Under the pieces are notes generated by a model, which worked only from the letters and a program-made list of their open reading frames with translations, was not told the origin of the DNA and made no database searches. The translations under genes and the position numbers were made by a program. DNA of 64,000 bases from Paramecium sonneborni (taxonomy: Eukaryota > Ciliophora > Oligohymenophorea > Peniculida > Parameciidae): assembly GCA_905182985.1 (NCBI GenBank), contig CAJJDN010000077.1:215569-279568 (forward strand), in the 5' to 3' direction. This document shows, in pieces, positions 1 through 13,710 of this stretch (within the stretch, counting starts at the first letter, position 1; each line of letters opens with the position of its first letter).

Positions 1-909
1 TATAAAATTAAGAGATTACAAAAAATTAGTCTATACTACTTAATCAGAGATACTTCATAACAATTGATAGCGGAGATCTTTTTTGAAAGTGAAAGTTTAT
101 TTTATTATTTTAAAGAAATAAAAATCTTGGATAGAGTTTATTTTCTTAACAATTCACTTAAATGGTTCTCCTATAAAATTAGTTTTTTCCTCATCTTTCT
201 CTAAATAAAGGAGTTCAAATCAGATTATTAGAATCCTCTGCTACTTGTAAATTTAAGAATATTTGCAAATTGAATTTTTAAAGGAAATTTAATCCTGTAT
301 ACGCTAATGTGTTAAAAATTTTGTTTTATTTACTACATAAAAATTAAATTGTTGAATTAAAAGATAATTTGATGAAAAAAAAGACACAGAATATCTAGAT
401 ATGTAATAATTATGAATGCGAATTTTATTTTATTTTAAATGATGTATTATCTAAAAGAGATTATATCTGTAATCTTTGCTTAAAAAACTATGAGTTTAAA
501 ATTATGAATATTTTATAAAAATAATATTGAATCTGATTTGAACATTATAATTTATGTTTTCTTAAAATATTTGTTCTAGAATTTAATAATAAAGTTATAT
601 TAGCAAAGAATTGTATAATCAGAAAACTGTTTATTATGTAATTATTTCCTAAAGAATGAAGTAAAATAAAAATTATTGATTTATTTGTGCTTGGATAAAA
701 AGATAGAAATGTCAATAATAATTTAAAATAAAAATAATTTATTTATGAGTGTTTAAATAAAAAAATAGCAATAACAATTTTAATTAAAATTAATCTTTAA
801 GTGTTTCTAAAGTTGAATATAATTGATAGTTTCCTATTTTAGTTAGTAAATAGAAAGTTTATCAAAAAGTTTTATTTTCTATAGTTTTTATTAATAACAT
901 ATATAAATA
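1..909 (+). other. AT-rich flank with possible degenerate reading frames
   Basis: No gene can be defended here. Two overlapping TGA-free plus-strand frames (about 1-270 and 87-530) and a third (about 522-816) can be strung together. They contain short cysteine pairs (Cys-Asn-Leu-Cys near 465, Cys-Leu-Leu-Cys near 628). Linking the first two needs a 19-nt intron, and the last junction needs a frameshift in an A-run near 515-525. Codons starting with G are scarcer than in the firm genes of this window. With only one stop codon, frames of this length arise easily by chance. It may be a decayed gene entering from the left or simply non-coding DNA. Confidence 0.25.
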
Positions 910-3900
910 ATGAACAGTTGTTCTCCAGTATTAAATTAATCGAAAGGGACTACATCTGGTTTCTTAAAAAATTTATTAGATTATAAAGCTAATCTCAATT
1001 CAAATGGATCCAGCAAAAAATAATCAATTTCAAGTTTTTAAAGAGACATTTCTCATCTTGCTGATTCATTCAGACATAAAACCTTTTAATAACAAATAAA
1101 GGAAAAACAGTAAATAGCTGAAATGCGATTAAATGAATACATTCTGAAGCAAAAAGAGAGAAAATAGAATCAAGAGTATATGATGTAAAATTAGAGATAT
1201 CACTATAAAACTTAAAATCTCGATAACACATTCGATGATGTGATTTAAATTTTAGATAAATATTCAGATTTTAATTTGAATTGGGTGGCATAGGACTTAC
1301 AAGAAGTAAATGGAAATAGGAAAAATGTAATGTTAAATTTAAAATCAACAATAGTAAATGGTTTAGAGAAAGGTTATTTTGAAGATTTTTCAAGTAATTA
1401 GACTACTGAAAGAAAGTTATCAATAAAGAAAAAAATAAGTATAAATATGTATAATATTTTTGGATAGTTAAGGAGATGAAACATACAAGTACACATTTCT
1501 TTTCTAATGAACCTTCTGGAAGAAATGATGCTATAAATTTAAAGAAATGGCTTTAAAATTAAGTTGAGAATATATCTTAAAATTCAAGTATAGATCATAA
1601 ATGTAAATTGTAATAAGCAAGTGATGTATTATTTATATGTTTGAATGAGTTGATTAGATAGGTTTCTTATTAATGTACTGAGAGAGGATAATTAATGTTA
1701 GCAATATTTAAAGGTTATATAACAGTATTTAGAAAGACTATCAATATGTAAGAATCAGACAAGTAATAAATATAAATAATGGGTTATAAAAATTAATTAG
1801 AATAATAAGTAGAATTTGAATAACAATAAGATGAATTAAATGAAAAGATATTAGATCTTAAATAAACAATAAAGAGATTAGAGAGTTAATTGAAAGCCTA
1901 AAAAGAAGATGAATAAAATTTAATAACAATAGTTTAGAAACTCACTAAATAAAATGAATTAGATAAAACTATGAAAAAGGGTGCTGCTACTTTAATTTAA
2001 AATTTAAATAGAGAAATTAAAGAACTTAGAAATAAAATACAAAAAATTTAATATATAAAATAAAGTGCTAATTAGATTATTAAAATAGAAGATGAAGAAG
2101 ATGAATAAGATTTGTCATTATCTCAAGTATTGAAAGAAGTTGAATAAAAAACATAGGTTGAATAGAATCCTGATATTGTTGTTAAAGATATAGTTGATGA
2201 ACCACCAAAAATAACATTTTCTGTAAATTGTTAAACTGAAATTTGTGTACATACTATTGAAACTTAAACTGATTTAAATTTAATTAGTTAGTAATATGAT
2301 AAAATTATTAATTAATAAGAATTAGATTAACATTTTAAAGAATTCTAACTCAAAGAATAAATGGGTTTTTTTTTATAAGATGATCAACAATAATAAAATA
2401 CAAATAATAAAGGTTGTTAATTTTGTCCATAATTATAATAAGTAAAAGAATAGAGAGCAAGTTTATTAAGAATATTAGATGGATTACCAGGTAGTATAGA
2501 TCATATTAGAAATATGAAAAAAGAAGATATGTTTGATTTATTTGTTAATAATATGAAAACTATGAGAGAATTATTTGATAAAGAAGAACCTTAAGAAAAA
2601 TAAGTTTAAAGTGATTCAGAATAATCTATGTTTGTAGAACCTCCAGAAGTTAATAGTGATGAAAAAAGATCTACTAATAAGGATTCTAAAAATAATATTA
2701 GATTAATTGCAGAAGTTGCTGAAATGGATGAAGCCTCTCCTATGCCTAATAATTAAAAAAGAATTAATTTTAGTTTGAAAAAATTATCATTTGAAAAAAT
2801 AGAAGTTCAACAAGTAAAAAATAATACAAATTCTTCAAAATTAAATTAGAAATCTACTAAAAGATAACTTGAAAAAATGTTTAGTTCTGATAAATTAGCA
2901 TTACCAACTGTTAAAGAATTTTAAACTAATGAATTAACATAAACATAATTATTTACTAATTCAAATATGAATCTAAATCAAATTAATACAAATTCATCTA
3001 CAATTTAAAGTAGTTAAAATTTATAAGGTAATTAAATAGCAAATAAATTTGGATTAAACAAATAAGAATTAATTTAATTAAAAACTCAAGTAGCTATGTT
3101 AATTATGTTATATAATTTATAAATTTAAAAACAATAAAATTTAACAAGATCTATGAATGATTTTGCTGGATTGTTAAATTAGTTATTTTCATTTACTCGT
3201 AAATTGATGATACATATATTAAGAACATAATAATAATCTCATAAATAAATAGCTGAATAATTTTTGGTTGAATTTGATTCTTTAAGAAAAAGAATGCCTG
3301 TAGAATTAGATGCAGAGATATAAGAAGAAGAATATCTTATTACTGAATTTGATGAAGAAGAAGAAAAAGAAAAAAAAAAATAAATACTTTTTAAAAAAAA
3401 GAAAAATAGAATTACTAAAGCATTACAATTCAATTTTTAATAGAAACAAAATAAAGTAAATGTAATTGATAGATTAATGCATCCAGGAGTAATATTAGCA
3501 GTTAAAGCTAAAGAATAATCATATTTGTTTAAAAAAGTTGTAAATTACTGGCCTTTAAAAAATGTATTAAGAACAATTACATAATTATATGATGAAAAAA
3601 TTAGAAGTAGTAAAGATAATGAAACATAAAAAGATTTAGAGATGCAAATATTTGTTTTTAATAATTTTCTTAATAGATATGGATTTAAGAATGTTGCTGA
3701 AAAAAAATACTTGTAATTTTTACTTTCCGTTATTCATTTCTCATCTATATTTAGAGTGAATGTATTTGCAAGAATGATAGCCATATTATAAGATGAAAAT
3801 TTAAATTTTTCAATAGAAGAATCATCTTTCTTTTTATAAGGCTATGATTTTATGTGTTCAGAATCATCTTTAGGTGTTAATGTTGTTTAAAGTGAAAGTG

Positions 3901-4667
3901 AATAAAAATTTCATGTTCCCTATTTAAGAGCATTAGATTATATGAAAGTTTATTTAGAAAATAAAATGATGGAAGATGAACTTAGAGATTTGAAAAATGA
4001 TTTAGAAAACTTAAAAGAACCTGATCCTAAAAATTTAAATAAATAAGGATTAATAGATGTTGATAATTTTCTTATTAAAGTAATGATTAAATATAGAATA
4101 ATAACTACTAGAACTAAAGAGTTTGTAATTCATGCATTTTAAGCTGCTGATTTAGATGGAAATAAAAAAATTAATAACAACGAATTTATTACATTATTTA
4201 GACATATAGAAAATTAAAAATTCAATTTTAAAGAAGCTATGAATCTATTTTATGAATAAGCTGATATTATATAGGGTGAAGAACGAAGTTTATCATTTAA
4301 TAGATTTACTTCGTTATGTGTAAGTCAATAAATTTTTACTTTTTAAGCATTAAATCATTTTATTAATGTTAAGACAAATGATGATTTAGAAAAGTAATTC
4401 TAATTAGTAAGATAGGAATGGTAAAACTATAAAAAAGACATTGAAATCACTTTAAAAGAATTATAACCTTATGTTACTCCAGAAATCTTTTTAGAATGGA
4501 ATACTATTTTGAAAACATTAGAATAAAGAATCATGAGTTAAGAGAAATAATAATCATCTATAAAACCTATATTGATAGCTCATCGAATATTAAAGTTAGA
4601 ATTATAGAGATTATTACATGTTGGACATTAGGAAGATGATATTGATGAAAATGCAATAATTTAATGA
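910..4667 (+). CDS. Large coiled-coil protein with an EF-hand
   Basis: A 1242-residue protein read with TAA/TAG as Gln, with one 29-nt intron at about 1439-1467 (GTATAA...GGATAG). The ATG at 910 keeps one frame through to the TGA at 4665. Residues about 230-400 are Glu/Lys/Gln-rich and coiled-coil-like, followed by low-complexity Asn/Gln stretches and an acidic EDE patch. Near residue 1072 a canonical EF-hand loop is visible (DLDGNKKINNNEF: Asp at positions 1 and 3, Gly 6, Ile 8, Glu 12), so calcium binding is likely. No enzymatic domain was recognised. A cytoskeletal or ciliary calcium-responsive scaffold is an inference from architecture only. It ends tail-to-tail 46 bp from the next, minus-strand gene. 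Confidence 0.8.
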
Positions 4668-4713
4668 AGACAGTTATATAAATATTAAAAAACCTTCTTA
4701 ATATAAATTTATA

Positions 4714-5189
4714 TCATACAGGACTTATTTGAATATCCTATTTAAGTTTTCTTATGTCACCTGAGAACATATAATCTTATAATTATCTATGATATTGTAT
4801 AAACTATCTATCTAATAATTCATATTATGCTCTTTGACCAAAGATTGATTATACCTATATAATATTGATATTAAAATTACTTGGAGTGGTCCAAAAAGTA
4901 ATAATGCTTTTGTTAATATTCTAGCCCATCTTTTCTCAATTCTATTAAGGAAGGGAATTTTTTTGTAGAAAATAACAGATAAAGCAGAAGCTGCAAATAT
5001 TCCTCCACCCATGTAGACATAATATTTATAAAGCTCTTATTATTCTTTTTACTCATTCTGTGTAAATAAAACCATTTATTTCTAATGCCTTACTGGATTG
5101 AATAATTAATCCGTAAACTCTTATAAACTTACTTATTTGACATGTTTGTAGATGTAATCATTCCCATAGAAATCTCGTTGCTGCATCAT
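4714..5189 (-). CDS. Small membrane protein with two predicted helices
   Basis: 150 residues in two exons. The intron is 4738-4760 (23 nt, GTGACA...AATAG on the minus strand), and removing it places a TGA eight codons later. The protein starts with two Met codons (5189 and 5186). It has an N-terminal polar, Gln-rich segment, then a hydrophobic stretch beginning MGGGIFAASALSVIF, a basic loop (NRIEKRWARILTK) and a second hydrophobic stretch (LLLFGPLQVILISILY). This two-helix topology is common among small mitochondrial inner-membrane subunits, but I do not recognise the family. The polar C-terminal tail is about 40 residues. The gene is divergent from the TLDc gene that starts at 5507. Confidence 0.65.
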
Positions 5190-5506
5190 TAATAAAATTT
5201 AATTATTTTAATTGCAATTTAATTTGAAAAGATAAAAGTTTCTATTGTAAATATTCTATGTAATTTATCTCTTTTGATTAGCAATTGATTTCATAGTAAT
5301 TATTCTAAAATCTATTTTAGCTCTTTATTCTATGTTTGAATTAAAAAATATCAGACAACTAATTTAATTGAGTAAATTCTAGAAAATAATTATATTAAGA
5401 AGAAAAAGAAGCTTTAAAATGAAATTTTTATGAGTTTCATAAATAATACAATAATCATGTTTCGTTTATGATTAATATTATATTATATTTCCCAAAATTA
5501 ATTATA

Positions 5507-6931
5507 ATGGGAAATGAATTTTGCCTATCCGAAAGATAACCAAAACGGACAATTTTAAATGATGATGAAAGAGAATAAGTAAGAAGACTGTATAAGAAGC
5601 TAATATCTAGACATGATGAGTATGTTATTAATTTGATTATTGAACTTACAAGAATAATTTTCTGAATGAAGAATGCTTTCAATATCTCCTGAAAAATAGA
5701 CCAACAATTGCTTTAAAATTATATAGATATATGGTTTTTCATCATTGTGATTAAAAGCCATCCTTTGTAGCTTTTGAAGATTTAGGTTAAGAATTAATGT
5801 AATTATTCATAGTTGGCAAATTGACTAAACCAGAAACTCTAAATAGAATGACTAGAACAGAATAATATTCAATTATATCGATACAGAAAATAAACATGGC
5901 AAAAATTGATTATGATTAGGAAAAAATATCATATCTAGATGCATTTGATTTATTAAGTGAGATTGAATACTTTATTTGGGAATAAGGATATTTTGTTACA
6001 GATTATTAAATTTAAGATGAATATACTACCAGGTCTATTCTCAGTAGATTATTTACATCTTCTGCAGGATCTATTATGTTTTATGATCTTACAATATTTT
6101 TAGAACAAAACTTTCCTTGTTTATCGATATTATTAACTAAATATTTCAATTAGTTATTTATTTCATAAAGAAATTATAATTAATTATCTAAATTTTAAAA
6201 ACCTTCTTATTTAGTTAATAATTCAACTTTTGGATATATGGCAATAAGTAGTTCTGTTATTTAAGAAGCAGATTCATTTGAATTATTATGGACAAGTGTT
6301 AGAGGATGGAATTTTGATTAGCTCTATGCTGCTTTAATAGGATTTAAGGGAGCAACACTTATATTAATTAAATTTGATGATAGTACTGAAAATGATAGTG
6401 ATGAAGAAGAAAATACTAAATAAAAAAAAATAAAAAATAGAAACAATAAAAATTGTATTGTAGCAGCATTAAATTCAACTTAATGGATAGAGACTAATTC
6501 CTATTAGGGAACTAGTTAAGCTGTATTATTTCAATTATATCCAACTTATACTCCTTTTAATGTTGCTACTGATGTTTTTAAATCAAAAAGACCTGGTTCA
6601 TAAAATTATTGTTATTTAAATAATATAGATAATAAAAAAGGATTAGGCTTTGGTGGAGATATGAAATAATTTAGATTGTGGATCTCAGCTTAAAATATGC
6701 AATAATCTAGTTATGCAGCAAAGTAAGGAGAACCATATATAAAAGGTATTCAAAATTAATAAATATTACATAGGTGATTTAATTGATCCTTCAATTTAAA
6801 CTCCTACTATCACATATATAGAAGCTTGGGGTGTAGGCAATCAAAATTTAGAATGTGACAGTAGTAGTGAAGAAGAAATCAAATGTTATAGAGAATCTAC
6901 AAATGACTTATTATTAAAATATCAATCATGA
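5507..6931 (+). CDS. TLDc-domain protein
   Basis: 455 residues with introns at 5624-5652 (29 nt) and 6746-6773 (28 nt). The C-terminal half is a TLDc domain (about residues 250-440). It contains a segment starting LLWTSVRGWNFDQLYAALIG, a strand ending in AVLFQLYPTY, the GLGFGGD turn that matches the glycine-rich turn of the fold, and a closing EAWGVG typical of the domain end. TLDc proteins (OXR1, NCOA7, TBC1D24, TLDC families) are linked to oxidative-stress resistance, and several bind the V-ATPase. The N-terminal ~200 residues are helical and show no LysM motif. An acidic, Lys-rich insert lies inside the domain (near 6380-6440). This is the first of two TLDc genes in the window; the other is at 20561-22194 and has a different N-terminus. 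Confidence 0.85.
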
Positions 6932-7196
6932 TTTATAAATTTATTGTTTATCTTCCTAAAATTTAAATAACATAACTTTAAGTAATTTTTTTAATGAAAA
7001 ACTTAATTAAGGAAACTTTTTTAATAAATTCATTATTAATAATAAATACTTACTCTATAAGAACATTTGTATCTTATAAAAAATTATCTAAATCTTGAAT
7101 AAATTTAGTAAGGAATTTAAAATGTTATTTTTTTTATCAGATTGTTTTTAGCTCAACTATTTCGTTTCATAAAAATCATTATTAATAATTAAAACG

Positions 7197-7865
7197 ATGT
7201 TAAACATAAAAACTGAAGAATCATAAGAAATAGATTTCTCTAATAGATTTGATTTATAAAACTTAAATTCTGATCGAAAATTTGTTTTACATACTAATTA
7301 GAATCAAATTTCAAGAAAACACCATTAATAGGAAAGGAAATTAGTTCTACCTTAAATTTAAATTCAGAATTGTCTAACTGAATAATCAGAAGAAAGAAAT
7401 CCCGGTGCTCATATTTATAAAAAATAATTGGAATGTATAAAATTGCCTGAGATTGATGAAAAATTCTTTATCAAAAAGAATTTTAAGTTAGATATGATGA
7501 ATAAACCAAAATAATATTCACATTCACATTAAGTATCGAGAGAAGAATATGAATTCACTAATTCTGAAAAAAATATAGGTATTTAAGTAACAAAGAAAGT
7601 TGATTTTTAAGAAGATGTAATGATTTATGATTATATTAATCAAACCTATAGAAAAGATAGTATAAATGGTTCAGCTAAATCTTTAAAATTACGAAGATAA
7701 TAAACAAGGAAACTTAGTGATAATCTGACCTAATCATACGCATAAAATTAAAAGACAAATAGTATATTTAAATTAAGTCCGAAATCTCGTTTTTTTGAGG
7801 AAAACACAACAAAAGAATCAAAAAACCTATTTATCATTGACAATATAGCAAATGATGATATTTGA
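7197..7865 (+). CDS. Hypothetical Gln/Lys-rich protein
   Basis: A single-exon frame of 222 residues from ATG 7197 to TGA 7865. It contains many in-frame TAA/TAG (Gln) codons. The composition is polar and charged (Lys, Asn, Ser, Gln, Glu) and it lacks membrane segments. No domain was recognised. It reads like the intrinsically disordered regulatory or cytoskeletal proteins frequent in ciliates. It lies between the TLDc gene and the giant PAS protein, all on the plus strand, with normal spacing and no sign of a shared transcript. Confidence 0.6.
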
Positions 7866-8076
7866 TTATATTACATCATCTAAAATTTTGAAATATAGAT
7901 ATATAATATTAATTTGAGATTATTAACCACTTCTGAATAATTTTGAATCACATTAAGTTATTAATTACAAAAATTGGCTTAATAAAGATATAATTTTTAT
8001 TAGATGAAGAAAATGATTTTAAAACATAAAGCTTATTTTAGATCAAACAATATAAAGTGAATTTATTATAAATATA

Positions 8077-11000
8077 ATGGAAACTAAATCTGAATATGGT
8101 TTATCAAAAGAAGGATAAAGTTCTTTGGGTAAAGTTGTTGTTGAAATAAAGAATGTTTTATTTTCAGTAACAAGATAAATGCTTATTGATGACGATCCAT
8201 CATTGTTGTTAACTATTGCATCACTATTGATCCAGCTATTTTAAATGACTCATATATATTTTAATAGAAATCTTTATAAAGCTTGGAAGCATGATGAAAT
8301 AGCAGAATAGGTTAGCTAAATCACTGGCTATGTTTTATTGTCACCTCAATATGATAAAATGTCATATTCAGCAATGGTGATATTAACTTATTTGTTTGTT
8401 GGTATTATTGCATTAGAAATTCTACTATATTTGGTATTAAGTAATAGAACAGAAAAGTTAAGCAAGACATTACCTATGACAATGCTAAAATCAATAATTA
8501 ATTTGATGCTTTCCATTTTATATATGCCAATTATTGATTTATTTATATCAGTATGGACATGCTAAGATTCTTATCATTATTCATTTACAAATTATGAATG
8601 TTGGGCAGGTAGTCATACTGTTCATTCAATTGTAGCAATTATATTTTTGATAATATTTTATAGTTTGAGTGCTGTTCACTCATTTCTTTATTATGAAGCT
8701 AGATTCATTTATACTAATTCTTTATCAAAATAGAGTGGATTTGATGATTTTATATTAAAAACTTATATTTTGATATAAGTCCTAAATTACTCCTTTATTG
8801 AATCATAATATGTTTAAGTAATTTTAATAGCATTTGGAAATATAACACTCTATATATATAATTATCATTACAATACACATAATAACTTAATTATATACAA
8901 ATTATGGTAAATGATAATTGCTATAAATAATTGGACTTGTATTATGTTAGCTTTTAGTAAAATTTTAGAAGATGTTATATTTAGAGGAACCATCTATGCA
9001 TGGCTTTTGGGAATACCTTTATTAATAATAATTGTAATATAAAACCCAGAGGAAAGAATAGACTTATTGTTATTAGATAATATGAAAGGAACAATAAGTT
9101 AGATTTTATTATAGTAGCATCATCTATTAAGATTACATAGTTGGAACAGTCAATTATTTAACATCATCTTGGATGGTTATTTAAAAACTCATATTTAAAC
9201 TTGTATAAGACCTGATTGTGGAAAAGAGTTAGTTAAGATCATATAGTAGAATTATTTAGATGCTAGTAAGAGATTCCCATATGATTATTAATTAAAAATT
9301 AGATACGGATTTTTCTTACTTCATATAGGATAAAGATAATATGCTTTATAGGAATTCAATTAGGCTTAAAATCTAAATCCAACAATGGATTATGAATTTG
9401 TACTTTTTAGATACAAAAAGATTATTGAGGATGAGATGAATGATTAGAATGTTGAATAGATAGATACTCATAATGAAGCGATGTATTTAAATATAATTAA
9501 GAATTTTTAAAGTAAAATAGAAAGAGTTACTTTAATAAATATGGATTTTTGGTCTTAATTATAAGAAGATTATCCTGATTTAGGTAAATTAAATTAGATA
9601 GGTTTAAATATTCATAATTTAATGAATGAGATTGAAATGATTTGGAATAGATTATAGAAGACAAAATAGAATACTTAGAAGAGTTTAAAAATGTATAGTA
9701 AATTTATGATTGATGTTGTATAAGATTAGGAATATGGAGAATTATTATATGAGAAATCAAGAGTAATGGATGCTTCTTATGTAAGGAAAGGTATACAGAT
9801 GGCAAGTAAGGAAGAAATAAGTATGGAAAGTTTACCAACTATGATAATTTCATTAGCTTCTGATAAGTTTGGTTAGATAATAAATTTGAATACTGCTTGT
9901 CATGTTTTTGGTTATATGAAGAATGAATTAATTAATAGAAAATTGAATGTCTTAATTCCTAATATATTTTAAAAAGCTCATGATTAATTGATGAAATTAG
10001 GATTTGATTAAAAATTAAGTAAGGAGAGATCAATATATGTTAAAAATAAATAAAATTATTTGATACCTTGTATAATAGAAATGAAATCTCTAACATCGTT
10101 AGATTAATCAGTAATGATAATAGCATAATTTAAATTATTCAAACCATATAAACAAACCTGTTATATATTATTTGATAGTGATGATATTATAGATTCAATT
10201 TCATTTAATTGTATAAGTTTGCTTGGTTTAGATTTAAGATTGATTTAAAATAAGAAATTATTGGTAAGTGAAATCTTTCCTTAATTATAAGATAAAAGTG
10301 AATTTTTAATTAAAGGTGGAGGTCTTATTTAGTATAAGATTCCAGAAGATATTGTGAGTGGTTAAATTTAATCTAATGAGTATATTGATGAAAAAACTAA
10401 GTTCTCTTAAGAATTTATTTGTACTTTGAATTCAGTTACATTAAATAATTAATAATTAGGATATATGATGAAATTAGAATAAAAAGAAAGTGAAAATCAT
10501 TTAATGCCATTAAAGAAATAAAAATCTAGTTTCTAATTTAAATATAATGTAGCTAAAAAAATTTATTTGGGAGAATTCTCTACAGATTAAGTATCCGCTA
10601 TTCATGAATTATCATCATTACATGATTAAACTGTTGATGTTAGTGCTATGTCTGTTAAGAATTAATCAATTACATAAGTAAAATCATCAGAAGATTAGAA
10701 ATTTGATTATGGTGAAGGAATTAAAACTTTATAACTATTTTAAAATCGTATTCAAGAAATTGATAAAGAAGAAATTATGGAAGAATTTGATGAAGAACAT
10801 TAATAAAGTGTATTTTAAAATAATATTGAATAATAATAAGAAAATGAAAGCAGTATTAATAATAATATTTTTAAATCAAGAGCCTCTTTATAAGAACAAA
10901 TTAAAAATTAAGGTAGAATTTCAATCATATAAAAAATGATTTGGTTTACAAATATTTTATATTTGATAATGACGGCTCTCGCATTTTTTGAATTTTTTTA

Positions 11001-12763
11001 TTTGAATTAATAATACAATGAAATTGAAGAAAATATTAATCTGATAGGTAAAGAAAATTAAATGCATGCTGGATTATAAACTATTTTAACTAACATTTAA
11101 AATCTGAAAATGTTAAATTTAGGAGTATGGTAGAATATAAATAAATCAACATATGAAACAAGTTAAAAGGAAGCCCTTATTAAATAATTAAATAATGTTC
11201 AAGATTTAAATAAGTAGGTTTTGATGAGTGACTTAAAATTAACAGATATTTATTAAGAGTTGAAGATTTAAGATGCAATTAAAATATATTTTAGTACTAG
11301 TTCAAGTTAATAGTATGATTTTATGGAAGCAACTTAATAAATTATTAGTAAAGGTATTGAGATTTCCAATTTACCATTATAAGACATTTCAGAGAATTAA
11401 ACAAGTGTGTTTTTTGTAGAATACAATCTTTTAAATGAATATTGGATTGCATTGTCAGAAGTTTCAAATTAATTTGTTTTAGCATTAGATGATAGAACTA
11501 CTAGGTAAGAAAAAGTTGAAGTTATAATTATTACACTTTCAGCTGTTATGTTATTTATGTCATTAATTATTTATTCCATAGCAATTATTCTATTAGCTTA
11601 GATGAGATTATCAATTTTATAATTATTTCTAGATATACCAGAAAAAACAGTTAAATATTTTTATAGCAAATGTGAAAACTATATTAGTAATCTATAAGTA
11701 GGAGATGAAGATGAAAATGTTTCATTCTAAGAAGATTTAGAAGAATAAGCAGAGTTAAATAAAACTTTAAAATCACGAAAGAAGAAGAAGAAGTTTATAA
11801 ATTCTAATTAAAATCATAAAGATCATATTCTGCTTTTTGTTTTTTCAGTTATGATTTTATAAGGATATTTTATATTTGCTTATTTTGTAACTTAGAATGA
11901 ATTAAATAATTTAAATTAGTAAATACCTGAATTCAATATTACAACAAAATGTGAAAGTTTCTATAGGTTTTGTGATAATTCAGAGAGATAACTTTTTTAT
12001 AATTAAGAGATTAAATTACTTAATTAATAACCATATGATGTTATAAAATAAAATGTGAAGGATATGTATGCTTATGATACATCAATGCAGTAATAGCATG
12101 CATTGAATATCGATGTGTAAAATTCCGATTATAGAAGTGTCTATGATCATATTATGATGTCTGATCCATGTGATGTATTACCTTCATATGGATCTCCAGA
12201 TTAAAATACTTGTAAAGAATTTGCTAGAGGAGCTTTAGCTTAAGGCAATTCTATAGGAGTTGCAAGATATATTGAAAATTTAAGATATATTATTACTATT
12301 TATGATAAATTCTATGGATTAGGATCTAAACCCAATTTCACAACTGTTGCTAGAGGTGATGCAGTGGCATCTTAGATAGTTGATGATCCTGAAAAAAACA
12401 ATATATTGAATTTAAATAATTTTAATCAAACAAAAGAGGCAAGAACTTATTAATCAAATTATTTAACACGTATATATTATTATTATTAATTAAGCATCCT
12501 TCCAATATTTAACTGATCATATGATAGATGGATTCAGTTAGGATTTAAGGGATCATGTTGCATAAAAATTAGCTGTTTTCATTATATTTAATGTTGTGCT
12601 CTTTATACTGTAATTTTTAATTATGTATCCTTTCTTATTGAAATTGAATAAGTAGATATCAAACACAAGATTATTATTAACCATGATACCGTTGAGATTA
12701 ATACTCAAAATATACTCCATTAGAAATTTTATCAAAAATAATTTATCTGATATTTAATATTGA
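8077..12763 (+). CDS. Giant multi-pass membrane protein with PAS domain (Tmc-like)
   Basis: 1553 residues, with one 25-nt intron at 12470-12494 near the 3' end. The first ~330 residues hold a cluster of hydrophobic helices with short loops. A PAS-type sensor domain follows at about residues 585-690 (FGQIINLNTACHVFGYMKNE, then a LIPNIFQKAHDQ segment), which is the S-box arrangement found in tiny-macrocysts (TmcB/TmcC) proteins. More helices follow at about 955-980, 1150-1185, 1250-1275 and near the C-terminus, with a large Gln/Glu-rich cytoplasmic stretch between. This family is greatly expanded in ciliates. A role as a membrane-embedded sensor or mechanical/redox-responsive protein is inferred from homology, and no catalytic domain was seen. 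The next gene starts only 13 bp after the stop. Confidence 0.85.
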
Positions 12764-12776
12764 AATAATTATATAT

Positions 12777-13620
12777 ATGAAAAAATCTCCACCTCAAAAA
12801 GATCAAAAAAAAGAGAAAAGTCTCGAAAAAGTAGGTGATAAACAAGAAAAACAAGAGAAGTTCGAAAAATCGCATAAAACTCTTTAACCTTTAGATAAAG
12901 TAAGAATACCTAGAAATGTGAACTTTTATTTGCATTTCTTATAGCATCCAGAAATAACAGAAAATGATATTGAATGGGTGTTATAATTAAGACATTGGGA
13001 TGCTGTATATCTATTTAATATAAAACAATTAGAATAAAATGAAAGAACTTCTTAGTAAAATACCAAATTAGCCATATTCACTTGCTGACAAAAAAACAAT
13101 ATTTTCAGAGAAGAAACATGATGTCTAAGATGTAAAAAACAAAGACAATGTTGCTAGTTTTATGCACTTACTTAATCATCGTTTAGGATTAAGTGCATCT
13201 GGAAGTTTGGCAGATTTTGAAACTGGATTAAGAAGATATCAAGAAAGTGATGAAAATCTTAATAAGAGAGAGAAAGGATGGTGGTATATAGCAAAGAAAG
13301 ATCGTCATGATTTTCCAGAATTCCCTAAACCTTTAAAAGAATAGATGGAACTAAAAAAATCTTTCAGTACTGGGAAGTTTAATACAATGAAATTTGCATA
13401 TTCTGGTTTTGAGGGAATGTAAGAATTGCCACCATACACTATGAAATTTAAGTAAGGAAATTGTGGAAGTGTTAAACATTTATTTGGCACAGATGTTAGA
13501 ATGTCATAAGGATAGTGGGAAGAAGGATTAAGAGATTCTTATAATAAAAGAATCCCAATATAAAAAAAAAACAAGGAAGAAAATAAAAACAAAAAGAAAT
13601 TGGATCCAATTAAGAAATGA
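12777..13620 (+). CDS. Hypothetical protein, lysine-rich ends
   Basis: 271 residues after removal of a 28-nt intron at 13005-13032. Both termini are Lys-rich and likely disordered. The middle has Trp-containing segments (KGWWYIAKKDRHDFPEF and SQGQWEEGLRDSY) that look like conserved short motifs of a folded ciliate-specific domain. No family is recognised, and there is no signal peptide and no membrane helix. It starts 13 bp after the PAS-protein stop codon, so its 5' UTR must be extremely short or overlap the upstream 3' end. Confidence 0.65.
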
Positions 13621-13710
13621 TTCACATTTATTAATTTGTTATAAATATATAAATGAAATCAATAAAGATAGAAATAACCTTATATATTTTATTATCATTA
13701 ACTAATTTTA

